This document shows, piece by piece, positions 35,191 to 43,642 of a stretch of DNA of 64,000 bases. Source of the stretch: Candidatus Poribacteria bacterium (lineage in GTDB: Bacteria; Poribacteria; WGA-4E; WGA-3G); the NCBI GenBank assembly GCA_028824125.1, contig JAPPES010000031.1, positions 45,364-109,363 of the forward strand. The letters are read 5' to 3'. Both the position numbers and the translations under genes were made by a program. The notes under the pieces were generated by a model. The model had not been told where the DNA came from and made no database searches. It worked only from the letters and a program-made list of their open reading frames with translations. How positions within the stretch are numbered: position 1 is the stretch's first letter; each line of letters opens with the position of its first letter.

Positions 35191-36159
35191 ATGAACACAC
35201 TTAATAAAACTTTATGGGGAATGGTCAAGACAGCAATTTATTGCTTGATTGTGATGGGAATTGTCAGTTTGTTGACGGTTTTTATTGTTATTCCACAATG
35301 GGTTAAGTCAACGGAGATTTTGGTTCCTAATCTTATCGGTAAAAACTATTATCAAGCTGTACACTCCCTCGCTAATGCCGGTTTAGAGCCAGAAAAGACA
35401 ATTCGTCAAGCAAGTAGCAGCGAACCGATAGGAAATGTCGTTGAACAATTTCCACTTGCAAATATAGGAATCAAACCGCATCATAAGGTCAAAATCACAG
35501 TCAGTACTGGAGCAGATCTTACACCTATTCCCTCAGTCGTTGGCAAATCGTTGGATGCAGCACGCGAAACACTTGAAACAGCGGATTTCCGGGCAAATAC
35601 AGTTGCGCGTGTCCATTCTACAAATTATTTACCGGATACTGTTATTGCTCAGAGCCCACCTGAAGGGACTCCTAAAAAACGCCGTACCTCTGTAAACCTG
35701 TTGGTTAGTCTTGGGAGAAAACCACAAAACATTAAATTACCAGACCTTCGGAAGCAGCTTGTCAACGAGGTATTGCCTATACTTGAAGGGATCGGTTTGA
35801 ATGTTGAAATCAAAAATATCCCACACCCAACAATTGGACAAGGTGGGATTATTACCCATGAGAAACTTGTACATAGTGGCGACCTGATTACACTTGAAGT
35901 TAGTGGAGAACGTGATAAAACTGAAAATAGTGGCAGATGGTTAACGCACAAACATACCGTCAGTGAAGAAGGGAATCGGGCACGAAAGGTTAAAATTGTT
36001 ATCGTTGATGACTACGGTGAACGCATTGTAATCAATAATGCTTCTTATGCGCCAGGAGCAGTTATCGACTTAGAAAAGAGAAGAGTCAAGGTCTTTGGTC
36101 CGGCACTGGTAATTGTGTTTGAAGATGGCAAAAAATTGCATGAACGTCGTTATCAATAA
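35191..36159 (+). CDS. Membrane-anchored protein with three PASTA domains
   Basis: A 322-residue protein with an N-terminal transmembrane anchor (about 13-35) and three successive PASTA domains: about 44-110 (VPNLIGKNYYQAVHSLANAGL), 112-180 (IPSVVGKSLDAARETLETADF) and 185-250 (LPDLRKQLVNEVLPILEGIGL). A C-terminal basic region (260-322) lacks PASTA motifs. PASTA domains in other bacteria bind peptidoglycan fragments. No kinase domain is present, so this is a stand-alone PASTA protein. Downstream, rpe follows after 60 bp. Confidence 0.85.
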   Translation: MNTLNKTLWGMVKTAIYCLIVMGIVSLLTVFIVIPQWVKSTEILVPNLIGKNYYQAVHSLANAGLEPEKTIRQASSSEPIGNVVEQFPLANIGIKPHHKVKITVSTGADLTPIPSVVGKSLDAARETLETADFRANTVARVHSTNYLPDTVIAQSPPEGTPKKRRTSVNLLVSLGRKPQNIKLPDLRKQLVNEVLPILEGIGLNVEIKNIPHPTIGQGGIITHEKLVHSGDLITLEVSGERDKTENSGRWLTHKHTVSEEGNRARKVKIVIVDDYGERIVINNASYAPGAVIDLEKRRVKVFGPALVIVFEDGKKLHERRYQ

Positions 36160-36219
36160 CCTTGCAATGGACGCTGGTAATTAGAAATAACGTTCTACTG
36201 AAAATTGGAGGTGTGTTAA

Positions 36220-36879
36220 ATTTATAAAGTACCCAAAATTGCTCCGTCCCTTTTAGCAGCTGACTTCAGCCGTTTCGGTGAAGAAGTAGAGCGAGTTGTT
36301 ACTGCAGGTGCTGACTTACTCCATTTTGATATAATGGATGGCGAATTTGTGCCAAACTTCGGTATAAGTCCACCATTAATTGCTGCCGTTCGCGAAAATA
36401 CGGATGTGCCTTTTGATGTCCATATCATGGTAACACACCCGCTCCGCTATATTGATGCTTTAGCCGATGCAGGGGCAGATATGATTACCTTCCATATTGA
36501 AAGCAACGATGCCCCTTATGAGGTAATCTCTACGATTAAAGCACATAACATAAAAGCCGGCTTAGCATTTTCACCAAATACACCGACTGAAGCAGTTACA
36601 CCTTACTTGCCGGATATTGACCTCGTGTTACCGATGAGCGTTGAGCCAGGATTTGGAGGACAAGCGTTTTTACCAAATACTTTGGATAAAATTGAAAATT
36701 TGCGGAACGAGATTCAGAAAATAGATAATTCGCCTGACATATCGGTTGATGGAGGTGTAACAGTAGATATAGCTCCAGACGCTATTCGTCAAGGGGCAAC
36801 AATTCTTGTCGCAGGTACAGCAATTTTTCGGAGCGAACATCCTAAAGCAGTAATAGAAAAATTGCGAACTGTGGCATAA
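36220..36879 (+). CDS. rpe: Ribulose-phosphate 3-epimerase with probable ATT start
   Basis: A 219-residue TIM-barrel enzyme of the pentose phosphate pathway. Typical blocks are IAPSLLAADFSRFG (~8-21), FDIMDGEFVPNFG, VHIMVTHPLRYID, ITFHIESND, PMSVEPGFGGQAF and ISVDGGV, with metal ligands H, D, H, D in place. No ATG, GTG or TTG exists between the upstream in-frame TAA (36217-36219) and an internal ATG at 36334, which would delete the first strand and IAPS block. The SD GGAGG (36207-36211) points eight bases ahead to an ATT at 36220, which gives the family N-terminus. Initiation at ATT is inferred. Confidence 0.9.
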   Translation: MYKVPKIAPSLLAADFSRFGEEVERVVTAGADLLHFDIMDGEFVPNFGISPPLIAAVRENTDVPFDVHIMVTHPLRYIDALADAGADMITFHIESNDAPYEVISTIKAHNIKAGLAFSPNTPTEAVTPYLPDIDLVLPMSVEPGFGGQAFLPNTLDKIENLRNEIQKIDNSPDISVDGGVTVDIAPDAIRQGATILVAGTAIFRSEHPKAVIEKLRTVA

Positions 36880-36911
36880 ACTTGAGTGCCTGATAATAGA
36901 CATAGGAAAAG

Positions 36912-37631
36912 ATGCATACGTTCTATGTTCCTTCAATTCAGATCAATGAAAAGATCGCAACAGTTAGAGGTTCAGAGCAACACCACCTCCGAAATGTGCT
37001 TCGTTTAGGACTTGGCGATACAATCCGAATTGTTGATGGAAAAGGAAGTATCTGTATAGGCGAAATATATAAAATTAATACAGAGGCAACGGAGGCGAAG
37101 ATTTTAAGCCGCAACTTTTACGAGAGAAATACACCATCTCTGACCCTCTTCCAAGGTTTACCAAAAAACGATAAAATGGAGATGATCCTGCAAAAGACGA
37201 CTGAACTTGGCGTAACACAGATTGTTCCTATGTCCACAGAACGTTCATTACAAAAACCGAGCGAAAATCGTTGTGAACGTTGGCATCGAGTCGTGCTCTC
37301 AGCAACAAAGCAGTGCAAACGCGCGTGGTTACCTGAACTATGTGAAATGCAACAATTTGAAAACTGCCTGAACACGCTCCAAAAATACACGCTCAGTTTA
37401 ATTTTTTGGGAAAATGAGAAGGAACAACATCTCAAAGCAGCGTTAAGAAAAGCACCAGAGGTAGAATCCATCGCATTTTTAGTGGGACCAGAAGGTGGTT
37501 TTACCGATAAAGAGGTTGACGCTGCAATTGAAAACAGATGTATCCCAGTGACAATTGGTTCAAATATCTTGAGAACAGAAACTGCCGCAATTGTGAGCAT
37601 CGCCATTGCCACTTACGAATACCAAATTTGA
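36912..37631 (+). CDS. rsmE: 16S rRNA (uracil-1498-N3)-methyltransferase
   Basis: A 239-residue SPOUT-class methyltransferase with an N-terminal PUA-like part (HHLRNVLRLGLGD) and a knotted SAM-binding C-terminal domain (LVGPEGGFTDKEVDAA and GSNILRTETAAIVSIA, the family signature). It methylates U1498 in 16S rRNA. It starts 32 bp after rpe and is followed 15 bp later by mtaB. Confidence 0.93.
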   Translation: MHTFYVPSIQINEKIATVRGSEQHHLRNVLRLGLGDTIRIVDGKGSICIGEIYKINTEATEAKILSRNFYERNTPSLTLFQGLPKNDKMEMILQKTTELGVTQIVPMSTERSLQKPSENRCERWHRVVLSATKQCKRAWLPELCEMQQFENCLNTLQKYTLSLIFWENEKEQHLKAALRKAPEVESIAFLVGPEGGFTDKEVDAAIENRCIPVTIGSNILRTETAAIVSIAIATYEYQI

Positions 37632-37646
37632 TTCAATACCAATACT

Positions 37647-38957
37647 ATGAAAACAGCAAAACTCATCACAATGGGATGTAAGGTTAATCAATACGACACA
37701 CAATCAATGCGGGAATCACTCGTCCGCAAAGGTTATACCGTTGTAGATGAGGCGCAGCCTGCAGACCTATATCTCATTAACACCTGCACGGTAACAAACG
37801 CTGCTGATCAGAAAGCACGCCAAGCAATTCGGAGGGCTATCCGACAGAACCCAAATGCAGATGTGCTGGTGACAGGTTGTTATGCTGAAAGTGATCGAAA
37901 GGCAATTGAGAAGATTCCGGGTGTTACATTTGTTTTCGGGAACCGTGAGAAAGCAGACTTTCAAACCTATCTTGATAAGTTGCACGCTGAGACACCGCTC
38001 CAGATTCAACCTGTTCAGCACGATGCGATTCGTGAGCATGCACGTTTTAGCAGCGGTGTTAGCAATGCGGGGAAACGTACGCGCGCTCTTATAAAGGTCC
38101 AAGATGGTTGCAGTGCTTTTTGCACGTACTGTATCATTCCTTATGTGCGGGGTAGAATGACAAGTCGTCCACTTTCAGAGATCGTGGACGAAGCGCATCG
38201 CATTGCCGACAGCGGTATAAAAGAAATTGTGATTACCGGTGTGCATCTTGGGGCGTATGGACAGGATACAGGTAGAGACAAGGATATTGCTGATATATTA
38301 GAAAGAATACACGGCATTGATGGAATAGAACGTATCCGCTTCAGTTCAATTGAACCGATGTATTTTCCCGATATTCTCTCGGAGCGGATGTCCGATCTTC
38401 CGAAGTGTATGCCCCACTTTCACCTTCCGATCCAATCTGGGTCTGATAATGTGTTACGCCGAATGCGCCGCCGTTATACGACTGCCCAATTCACACATCT
38501 TGTTGATACCCTACGTTCCCGTTTTTCCGATGATGTAGGTATTACGACTGATATAATGGTCGGATTTCCCGGCGAGACAGATACAGATTTCAAGGATTCA
38601 CTGCAGTTCGTTGAAAAAATTGGATTCAGTCAACTACATGTATTTCGGTATTCCCCGCGAAAAGGCACTCCTGCAGCGACTTATCCGGATCAAGTTCTCC
38701 CTCACGTTTCCGCAGAACGAAGCACCGCAATGATTGAATCGGGAAATCAACTCAATAAATCGTTTCGCAAACGAATGCTTGGTAAATCAAAAGGCGTTTT
38801 AGTTGAAGAAAGCAGAGCAGGTGAGAAAAACCTTCTGGCAGGATTTACGGATAATTATCTCCGCGTGCTTTTAGATGTTCCAGATACTACGATTAATCAA
38901 ATTCTTCAGGTTAAGTTAACAACTTTAGATGACGAATTCGTCTATGGAGTATGTTAG
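37647..38957 (+). CDS. mtaB: tRNA N6-threonylcarbamoyladenosine methylthiotransferase
   Basis: A 436-residue radical-SAM enzyme that thiomethylates t6A37 to ms2t6A37. The N-terminal UPF0004 domain (LITMGCKVNQYDTQ, with its cluster cysteines and VTGCYAES) is followed by the radical-SAM motif GCSAFCTYCIIPYVRGR (Cx3Cx2C) and a C-terminal TRAM domain. The start MKTAKLITMGCKVNQYDTQ is typical of MtaB and different from MiaB/RimO. It is the last gene of the housekeeping run. Confidence 0.9.
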   Translation: MKTAKLITMGCKVNQYDTQSMRESLVRKGYTVVDEAQPADLYLINTCTVTNAADQKARQAIRRAIRQNPNADVLVTGCYAESDRKAIEKIPGVTFVFGNREKADFQTYLDKLHAETPLQIQPVQHDAIREHARFSSGVSNAGKRTRALIKVQDGCSAFCTYCIIPYVRGRMTSRPLSEIVDEAHRIADSGIKEIVITGVHLGAYGQDTGRDKDIADILERIHGIDGIERIRFSSIEPMYFPDILSERMSDLPKCMPHFHLPIQSGSDNVLRRMRRRYTTAQFTHLVDTLRSRFSDDVGITTDIMVGFPGETDTDFKDSLQFVEKIGFSQLHVFRYSPRKGTPAATYPDQVLPHVSAERSTAMIESGNQLNKSFRKRMLGKSKGVLVEESRAGEKNLLAGFTDNYLRVLLDVPDTTINQILQVKLTTLDDEFVYGVC

Positions 38958-38979
38958 TGACGCCTGTTACAATAAAAAC

Positions 38980-38999
38980 TGAGGGATAAACCTCATTTT
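38980..38999 (+). terminator. Weak intrinsic terminator after mtaB
   Basis: TGAGG-GATAAA-CCTCA followed by TTTTA. The stem is short and the T tract small. Confidence 0.35.
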
Positions 39000-39394
39000 A
39001 TAGCAAAACCTATAATTAATGGGACACTTCTGTAGTGCAAACTTTATGAAGTTTAAATAAATATTTCGGTAATTTCTTTAGTCCCGTAGGGACGATATGT
39101 TTATAGAAATGTGATAACCTATCTTTTGAGTTCCGTAGGAACGGCATATTTATTGTTGATGTGCTTTGAAACATATCGTCCCTACGGGACTAAAGAGATG
39201 AGGTCATCCGCGCTGCTATAAACATATCGTCCCTACGGGACTGAAGAACGTTTAAAATGTTCCGAATATGCATAATGAAAAATTACCGATTTAATTACTT
39301 AATCTTCATAAAGTTTGTGCTACCGCTGCTGTTGTCCGTTATGTTTCCGAAGCAGGTTATCAAAGTGTCCCAATAATTTCAAAGTTCGCCATAT
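38999..39394. repeat. Family B inverted-repeat element, copy 3, carrying a family A insert
   Basis: The left end is TATAGCAAAACCTATAATTAATGGGACA. The right end is AAAGTTCGCCATATA, degenerate. The interior contains the whole family A element. Fills the 464 bp gap before the EEP lipoprotein gene. Confidence 0.6.
39078..39248 (-). repeat. Family A fourfold-hairpin repeat, copy 2
   Basis: Reverse-complement copy of the block at 4875-5046: the same order of two exact, one degenerate and one exact unit, and similar spacers (for example ATAGGTTATCACATTTC in both). Nested within a family B element here. Confidence 0.8.
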
Positions 39395-39421
39395 ATTATC
39401 TTTTCCTTGGAGGAAAACATT

Positions 39422-40612
39422 TTGTCAAAATTAAAAATTATTTTTGTATTATTTATCATACTCTTTGCTGTGTCGGGATGCGAAAGAATTGCGGATAAAG
39501 TAATATTGCCGCCTGATACGACACCGGCAGGGACGCAACCTCTCACGGTGATGACCTATAATGTTTACGTTGGCAGCAGTGCAGCCCCGCTTTTGTCTGT
39601 AGAGAATCTGGGGCAAGTACCAGGGGAAGTTGCTACGATGTACAATAACGTCATGGCATCTGATTTTCCAAGCCGTGCTGTAGCAATTGCTAAATCAATA
39701 AATGCACATCAACCACACATTGTCGGACTACAAGAAATTTCACTAATTCGGCGCCAAAGTCCGGGGGACCTCCTCTTAGGTGGAACAGTTTCTGCTGAAG
39801 AGGTTGTCTTGGATTATCTTGATATTTTGATGGATGCACTTCAAGCAGAGGGTTTAAGTTATCAAGTTGCTGCTCAAGTTGAAAATTTGGATATTGAAAT
39901 GCCGATGGTTATGGGGACTGATCTTCTTGATGTCCGATTAACCGATTATGATGTAATTCTTTCTCGTAGCGATGTTGAAATATCAAATCCGATGACAGCT
40001 AACTATGAAAATGCGCTTACAATTGAAATGCTTGGACTCGTAGTGAAAAGAGGTTATGCAGCCGTAGATGCCACTGTGTCTGGTGTCACTTACCGCGTTG
40101 TCAATACACATCTTGAGGCATTTATAGAAGAAAGCAGGGTGGCACAAACACAGGAACTTGTGGATATTCTTAGCGGCGAAACCATGCCGATTATTCTGTT
40201 GGGAGATTTCAATACGCCAGCACCCGACGGCACTGCTTACCAAATGCTACTATCAGCGGGTTATGTTGACGTTTGGTCTCTTGACAATTGGCCTTACGCA
40301 TGTTGTTTAGATGCTAATAATCCTGGATGCAATGCTTGTGCAATGGAAAATCGCAAGGCTAATGATATAATAGGCAAACTGCATGCCATGAGAGCTGGAA
40401 ACGAGTCTGGCAATACGTGCTGTCAAGACGATGACATATTAAATGAGGTGAGCGATCTCACGGTACGGATTGACCAAATCTTTGTGCGAAATATGGATCT
40501 ATCCCTGCCTGTCCTGTCATTCACAGTCGGCGATAAACCGTCTGACCGACTTCCTTCCGGATTGTGGCCATCCGACCATGCTGGTGTTGTTGCGCAGTTT
40601 ACATTTGAGTAG
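39422..40612 (+). CDS. Lipoprotein of the endonuclease/exonuclease/phosphatase family
   Basis: A 396-residue protein. The N-terminal signal peptide has lipobox AVSG-C (cysteine near residue 20), then CERIADK and a PPDTTP linker. The EEP domain (~42-395) shows the expected motifs in order: MTYNVYVG (Asn), GLQEISLI (Glu), VVNTHLEAF, ILLGDFNTPAPDG (D and N) and SDHAGVV (D-H). The family includes nucleases, sphingomyelinases and inositol phosphatases; substrate is unknown. Start is TTG 39422, with GGAGG eight bases upstream. An internal Cys-rich insert (CCLDANNPGCNACA, ~302-316) is unusual. A strong terminator follows the gene. Confidence 0.85.
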   Translation: MSKLKIIFVLFIILFAVSGCERIADKVILPPDTTPAGTQPLTVMTYNVYVGSSAAPLLSVENLGQVPGEVATMYNNVMASDFPSRAVAIAKSINAHQPHIVGLQEISLIRRQSPGDLLLGGTVSAEEVVLDYLDILMDALQAEGLSYQVAAQVENLDIEMPMVMGTDLLDVRLTDYDVILSRSDVEISNPMTANYENALTIEMLGLVVKRGYAAVDATVSGVTYRVVNTHLEAFIEESRVAQTQELVDILSGETMPIILLGDFNTPAPDGTAYQMLLSAGYVDVWSLDNWPYACCLDANNPGCNACAMENRKANDIIGKLHAMRAGNESGNTCCQDDDILNEVSDLTVRIDQIFVRNMDLSLPVLSFTVGDKPSDRLPSGLWPSDHAGVVAQFTFE

Positions 40613-40635
40613 GACAACCTGTCTGGTCATTTAAC

Positions 40636-40676
40636 AAAAGACGAGTTCTCACCACAGAGAACTCGTCTTTTGTTTT
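40636..40676 (+). terminator. Intrinsic terminator after the EEP gene
   Basis: AAAAGACGAGTTCTC-ACCACA-GAGAACTCGTCTTTT followed by GTTTT; a 15-bp perfect stem. Confidence 0.9.
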
Positions 40677-41150
40677 ATAGTAAAGCATATAATTATTTGG
40701 ACATTTTGTAGCACAAACTTTATGAAGTTTAAATAAATATTTCGGTAAGGGGACGAGGTTAGGAAACCTCGTCAGCAGCAGGCGTACATCTCTGCTGGCA
40801 AGGCGGGGAATGCCTAAATGGCATTCATACCGTTGATTTCTTCCTAACCTCGCAAAATTACCCAATTTATTTTTTTATCTTCATACAGTTTGTGCAGATG
40901 TGGACACAAACCATAAGCGTCAATATAGTGCCAGATTTTCTTGTTGGAGGGCTTTGGAGGCCCGATTTTGTCCACCTCACCCTATAAAATCGGGGTTACA
41001 AACCCCTCCAACAATACGGTATATCCTTAAATTGACGCCTATGGTGCAGAGATGTGGACACAACTAACAGTTTGATGCTCAACACCCCGGTAGGTTCGGT
41101 TTCCTAACCGAACCGAACAATATGTCCAATTAATTCTAAAGTCTACTATA
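40676..41150. repeat. Family B inverted-repeat element, copy 4, with nested family C element
   Basis: The left end is TATAGTAAAGCATATAATTATTTGGACA and the right end TCCAATTAATTCTAAAGTC plus TACTATA. Contains the hairpin GACGAGG-TTAGGAAA-CCTCGTC (40752-40773), the GGTATGAATGCCATTTAGG-like module and hairpin GGTTCGG-TTTCCTAA-CCGAACC (41093-41114). It fills the 564 bp gap. Confidence 0.7.
40910..41045. repeat. Family C inverted-repeat element, copy 2
   Basis: The ends are ACCATAAGCGTCAATATA and TAAATTGACGCCTATGGT. It is bordered by GCAGATGTGGACACAA (40894-40909) and GCAGAGATGTGGACACAA (41046-41063), as if the target were duplicated. The core has a TTGTTGGAGG...CCTCCAACAA inverted pair. Confidence 0.65.
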
Positions 41151-41176
41151 AATAGGTTGCTTGATTCGTATTATGT

Positions 41177-42433
41177 CTACTCAGGTGACGCCACAATTAT
41201 ATCATCCTGCGGCACGCCATTAAGAATTTGGCGCACACCAACACTTTTGATGGGATTTCGGTTATCATCAAAACTCGAAATACTCGTTGCGCCTTCGTAG
41301 TTAGTTATTGCAGAAATTGCATCACGAATCGCTACCGGGTCATCGGTTGATCCCACTGTCTCAATTGCGATTGCCAAAATTTTCATGGCATCGTAACCCG
41401 TTGCTGCAATGCCATCAACGGAGCCGTATTTTGCCGTATAAGCAGAATTAAATTGGACAGCATCCGGATCTAAGTTGGTACAATAGTAACCGTCAACAGG
41501 TTCATTATCTTCCAAAGTCGTAGACATTAGCGGATCGTCCCAACCATCGCTACCGATAAAGATAGATTTAATTCCCATGTCCCGTGCTTGTTTCATTATG
41601 AGCGGATTCGCTGGCGGAAAACTGGCGAGCAGAAGGACATCAGGTCCGGTGTCGTATAACTGACCCGGATTAGGCAAAGCAGGGCGCCAAATAGCAGGTC
41701 GTATATGAGAGTCGTACGCTACTTTCATTCTCGCAAGTTGTACATCAAACATGGTATCGCCACTTTCATAGACTTGTTGATTAAGGATACCGCTGGCTGT
41801 CGGGTCAATTACCAACCCAAATTCGTCGGCAATTTTTTTAAGGACAAGTTCTTGGAAGCTAGCCCCAAATGCTTGGACAAAACCTTCAGAATACACATCC
41901 TTATTCTGCCAAATCATACCGGCATACCTTGCATTGAGTTGCTCTACGGCAACTTTTGCCAAAAGATTTGCCTGCAGGACATTGGAACCAGCAACGAGAA
42001 ACATAAAATCGTTTGGGTCAGTTGCATCTGCCGTCACCTCTGCCCGTGTTGCTCCCAAAAGCACAGGAACGGTTGCAACCGGACCAACTTTTACTGCATG
42101 GCTCGAAAAGAGGGGACCTAATATCGCAACAACATTATCCATCTCAACTAATTCTGTTGCAGATTGAACGACGGTATCAGTCGTTTCTTCCTTAAAGATT
42201 AACTCAACCTGCATGCCGAGGACACCCCCAGCTGCGTTGATTTCCGCTTGGGCAAGCTCTGCACCTTTGCCAAAACTGGTATAATTGGGATATGGATGAA
42301 TTAATCCCACTTTAAGCGTTGTTTCGCCATCTGGCGGAGGAGCCATATCCATAATTTTTTCACATCCAGAAAGCCAAGCGACTGAGAGAGCAAGTAGGAC
42401 ACATAGCGCAAACCTAAAAATTCTTGTGTTCAT
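41177..42433 (-). CDS. Lipoprotein, branched-chain amino acid-type ABC substrate-binding protein
   Basis: A 418-residue protein with lipobox WLSG-C (Cys ~24) followed by CEKIMDMAPPPDGE and a Peripla_BP_6 (LivJ/LivK-like) fold: LKVGLIHPYPNYTSFGKGAELAQAEIN, GGVLGMQVELIF, VVAILGPLFSSHAVKVGP and TGYDAMKILAIAIE. It binds an unknown small ligand outside the inner membrane. No LivH/M/G/F permease or ATPase gene lies near. It is related to the two binding proteins at 43643 and 45976, so a small expanded set lies here. Confidence 0.85.
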   Translation of the reverse strand: MNTRIFRFALCVLLALSVAWLSGCEKIMDMAPPPDGETTLKVGLIHPYPNYTSFGKGAELAQAEINAAGGVLGMQVELIFKEETTDTVVQSATELVEMDNVVAILGPLFSSHAVKVGPVATVPVLLGATRAEVTADATDPNDFMFLVAGSNVLQANLLAKVAVEQLNARYAGMIWQNKDVYSEGFVQAFGASFQELVLKKIADEFGLVIDPTASGILNQQVYESGDTMFDVQLARMKVAYDSHIRPAIWRPALPNPGQLYDTGPDVLLLASFPPANPLIMKQARDMGIKSIFIGSDGWDDPLMSTTLEDNEPVDGYYCTNLDPDAVQFNSAYTAKYGSVDGIAATGYDAMKILAIAIETVGSTDDPVAIRDAISAITNYEGATSISSFDDNRNPIKSVGVRQILNGVPQDDIIVASPE

Positions 42434-42613
42434 AAACTTCTCCTGTTTCAGACTACTGTTACTGTGTCAAGTAGTTCAGATTTCATATTTTATTGTACAA
42501 TGCAATTATTACATTAGTTTATGTAGAAAGTTACATTATCTTAAACAAATTCGCGCAGAGGAAAACTTCCGCGTCCGACAACGCGAACGCAAAAGTTATC
42601 CACAGACCATTTC

Positions 42614-43048
42614 CTATTCACTGGCATTGGAGCGCAGTAAGTGTGCTCCCAATGCACCATTCAACAACGGAAGTAGCGCATCAACTATAATCCATACCAT
42701 TGACCGGGTTTCGGCTCCGACAGCAGTAAAACTATCAGCTTTGAGGATACCGAACCAGTTCCAGAAGAAGAAAATGGCTGCAAACATGAATCCGTAGAAT
42801 AACGTGTTTGCTGCAATAAATTCCTGAACGCTTGAATTCCCCCCGCTTCGACTCATACGAGCGTAACTAAATATCACCCCCAGCACTATTGAAATTGCAG
42901 AGAGGACATTAATGTAAGCCCAAACGGGCTGATTATAAGGATTATCTTCAGTGGATGTATGGTATAAAGGTTCAATGACAGTGTGAATTGCGACTATCGC
43001 CGCAATGATGATGAGAACAACGCCTATAACTTTCTTGAGGGCATCCAT
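42614..43048 (-). CDS. Hypothetical four-helix membrane protein
   Basis: A 144-residue protein with hydrophobic segments at about 5-25, 45-65, 80-102 and 115-135. A polar loop (TSTEDNPYNQP) lies after helix 1. An SD (AGGAGA) precedes the ATG. No motif is recognised. It lies between two substrate-binding lipoprotein genes, transcribed in the same direction as the first; the upstream region holds a family B element. Confidence 0.6.
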   Translation of the reverse strand: MDALKKVIGVVLIIIAAIVAIHTVIEPLYHTSTEDNPYNQPVWAYINVLSAISIVLGVIFSYARMSRSGGNSSVQEFIAANTLFYGFMFAAIFFFWNWFGILKADSFTAVGAETRSMVWIIVDALLPLLNGALGAHLLRSNASE

Positions 43049-43343
43049 GATATTTCTCCTTCCCTAATCGGGTTTATAGAGTGTGCCTCAGAAATATAAT
43101 ACTATTGGTTTTCACATGTTCAATCAACCTACAGGCTGATTAATAAATTGTGTAGTCATCATTGAAGGCACGCTTCTAAACGCACCCACAATGAATTTCC
43201 ACACATTGCAGTTTTGATTATAGGAAAGAAATGACTCAATGTCAACTACAAAACATCAACACAATCATTTTCAGTTTTTTATTGACAATAGCTTCTAACT
43301 ATGAAAAAATGTATAAAGATTAAGTTTTTTCATACTCTATGTT

Positions 43344-43503
43344 TATAGTAAATCTATAATTAATGGTACACTTCTGTAGCGCAAACTGTTAGTTTGCGTC
43401 AAATATGCACAAACTAACAGTTTGTGCTACGACACTTCTATTGTCTGTTATGTTTCCAAAATAGGTTCATTAAAGTGTCCCAATAATTTCAAAGTTCACT
43501 ATA
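43344..43503. repeat. Family B inverted-repeat element, copy 5
   Basis: The left end is TATAGTAAATCTATAATTAATGG and the right end AAAGTTCACTATA. Core hairpins: GTAGCGCAAACT...AGTTTGCG and CACAAACTAACAGTTTGTG. It lies in a 594 bp gap (43049-43642) where nothing else is recognised. Confidence 0.7.
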
Positions 43504-43642
43504 AATGCTGCGCCTAAGTGAGTTTAGTTATGAAGAAGGGCTTGATACAAAATTCGGTTTTAACAATAGTTAATTTCAACTGAGGGCGTAAGCGTTTTGT
43601 TTATTGGTTATTCTAAAATTTATTTAAAAAAGGAGATTCAAC

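Noticed and set aside
37118..37612. Long minus-strand frame inside rsmE
   Set aside because: Antisense to rsmE with no recognisable protein features.
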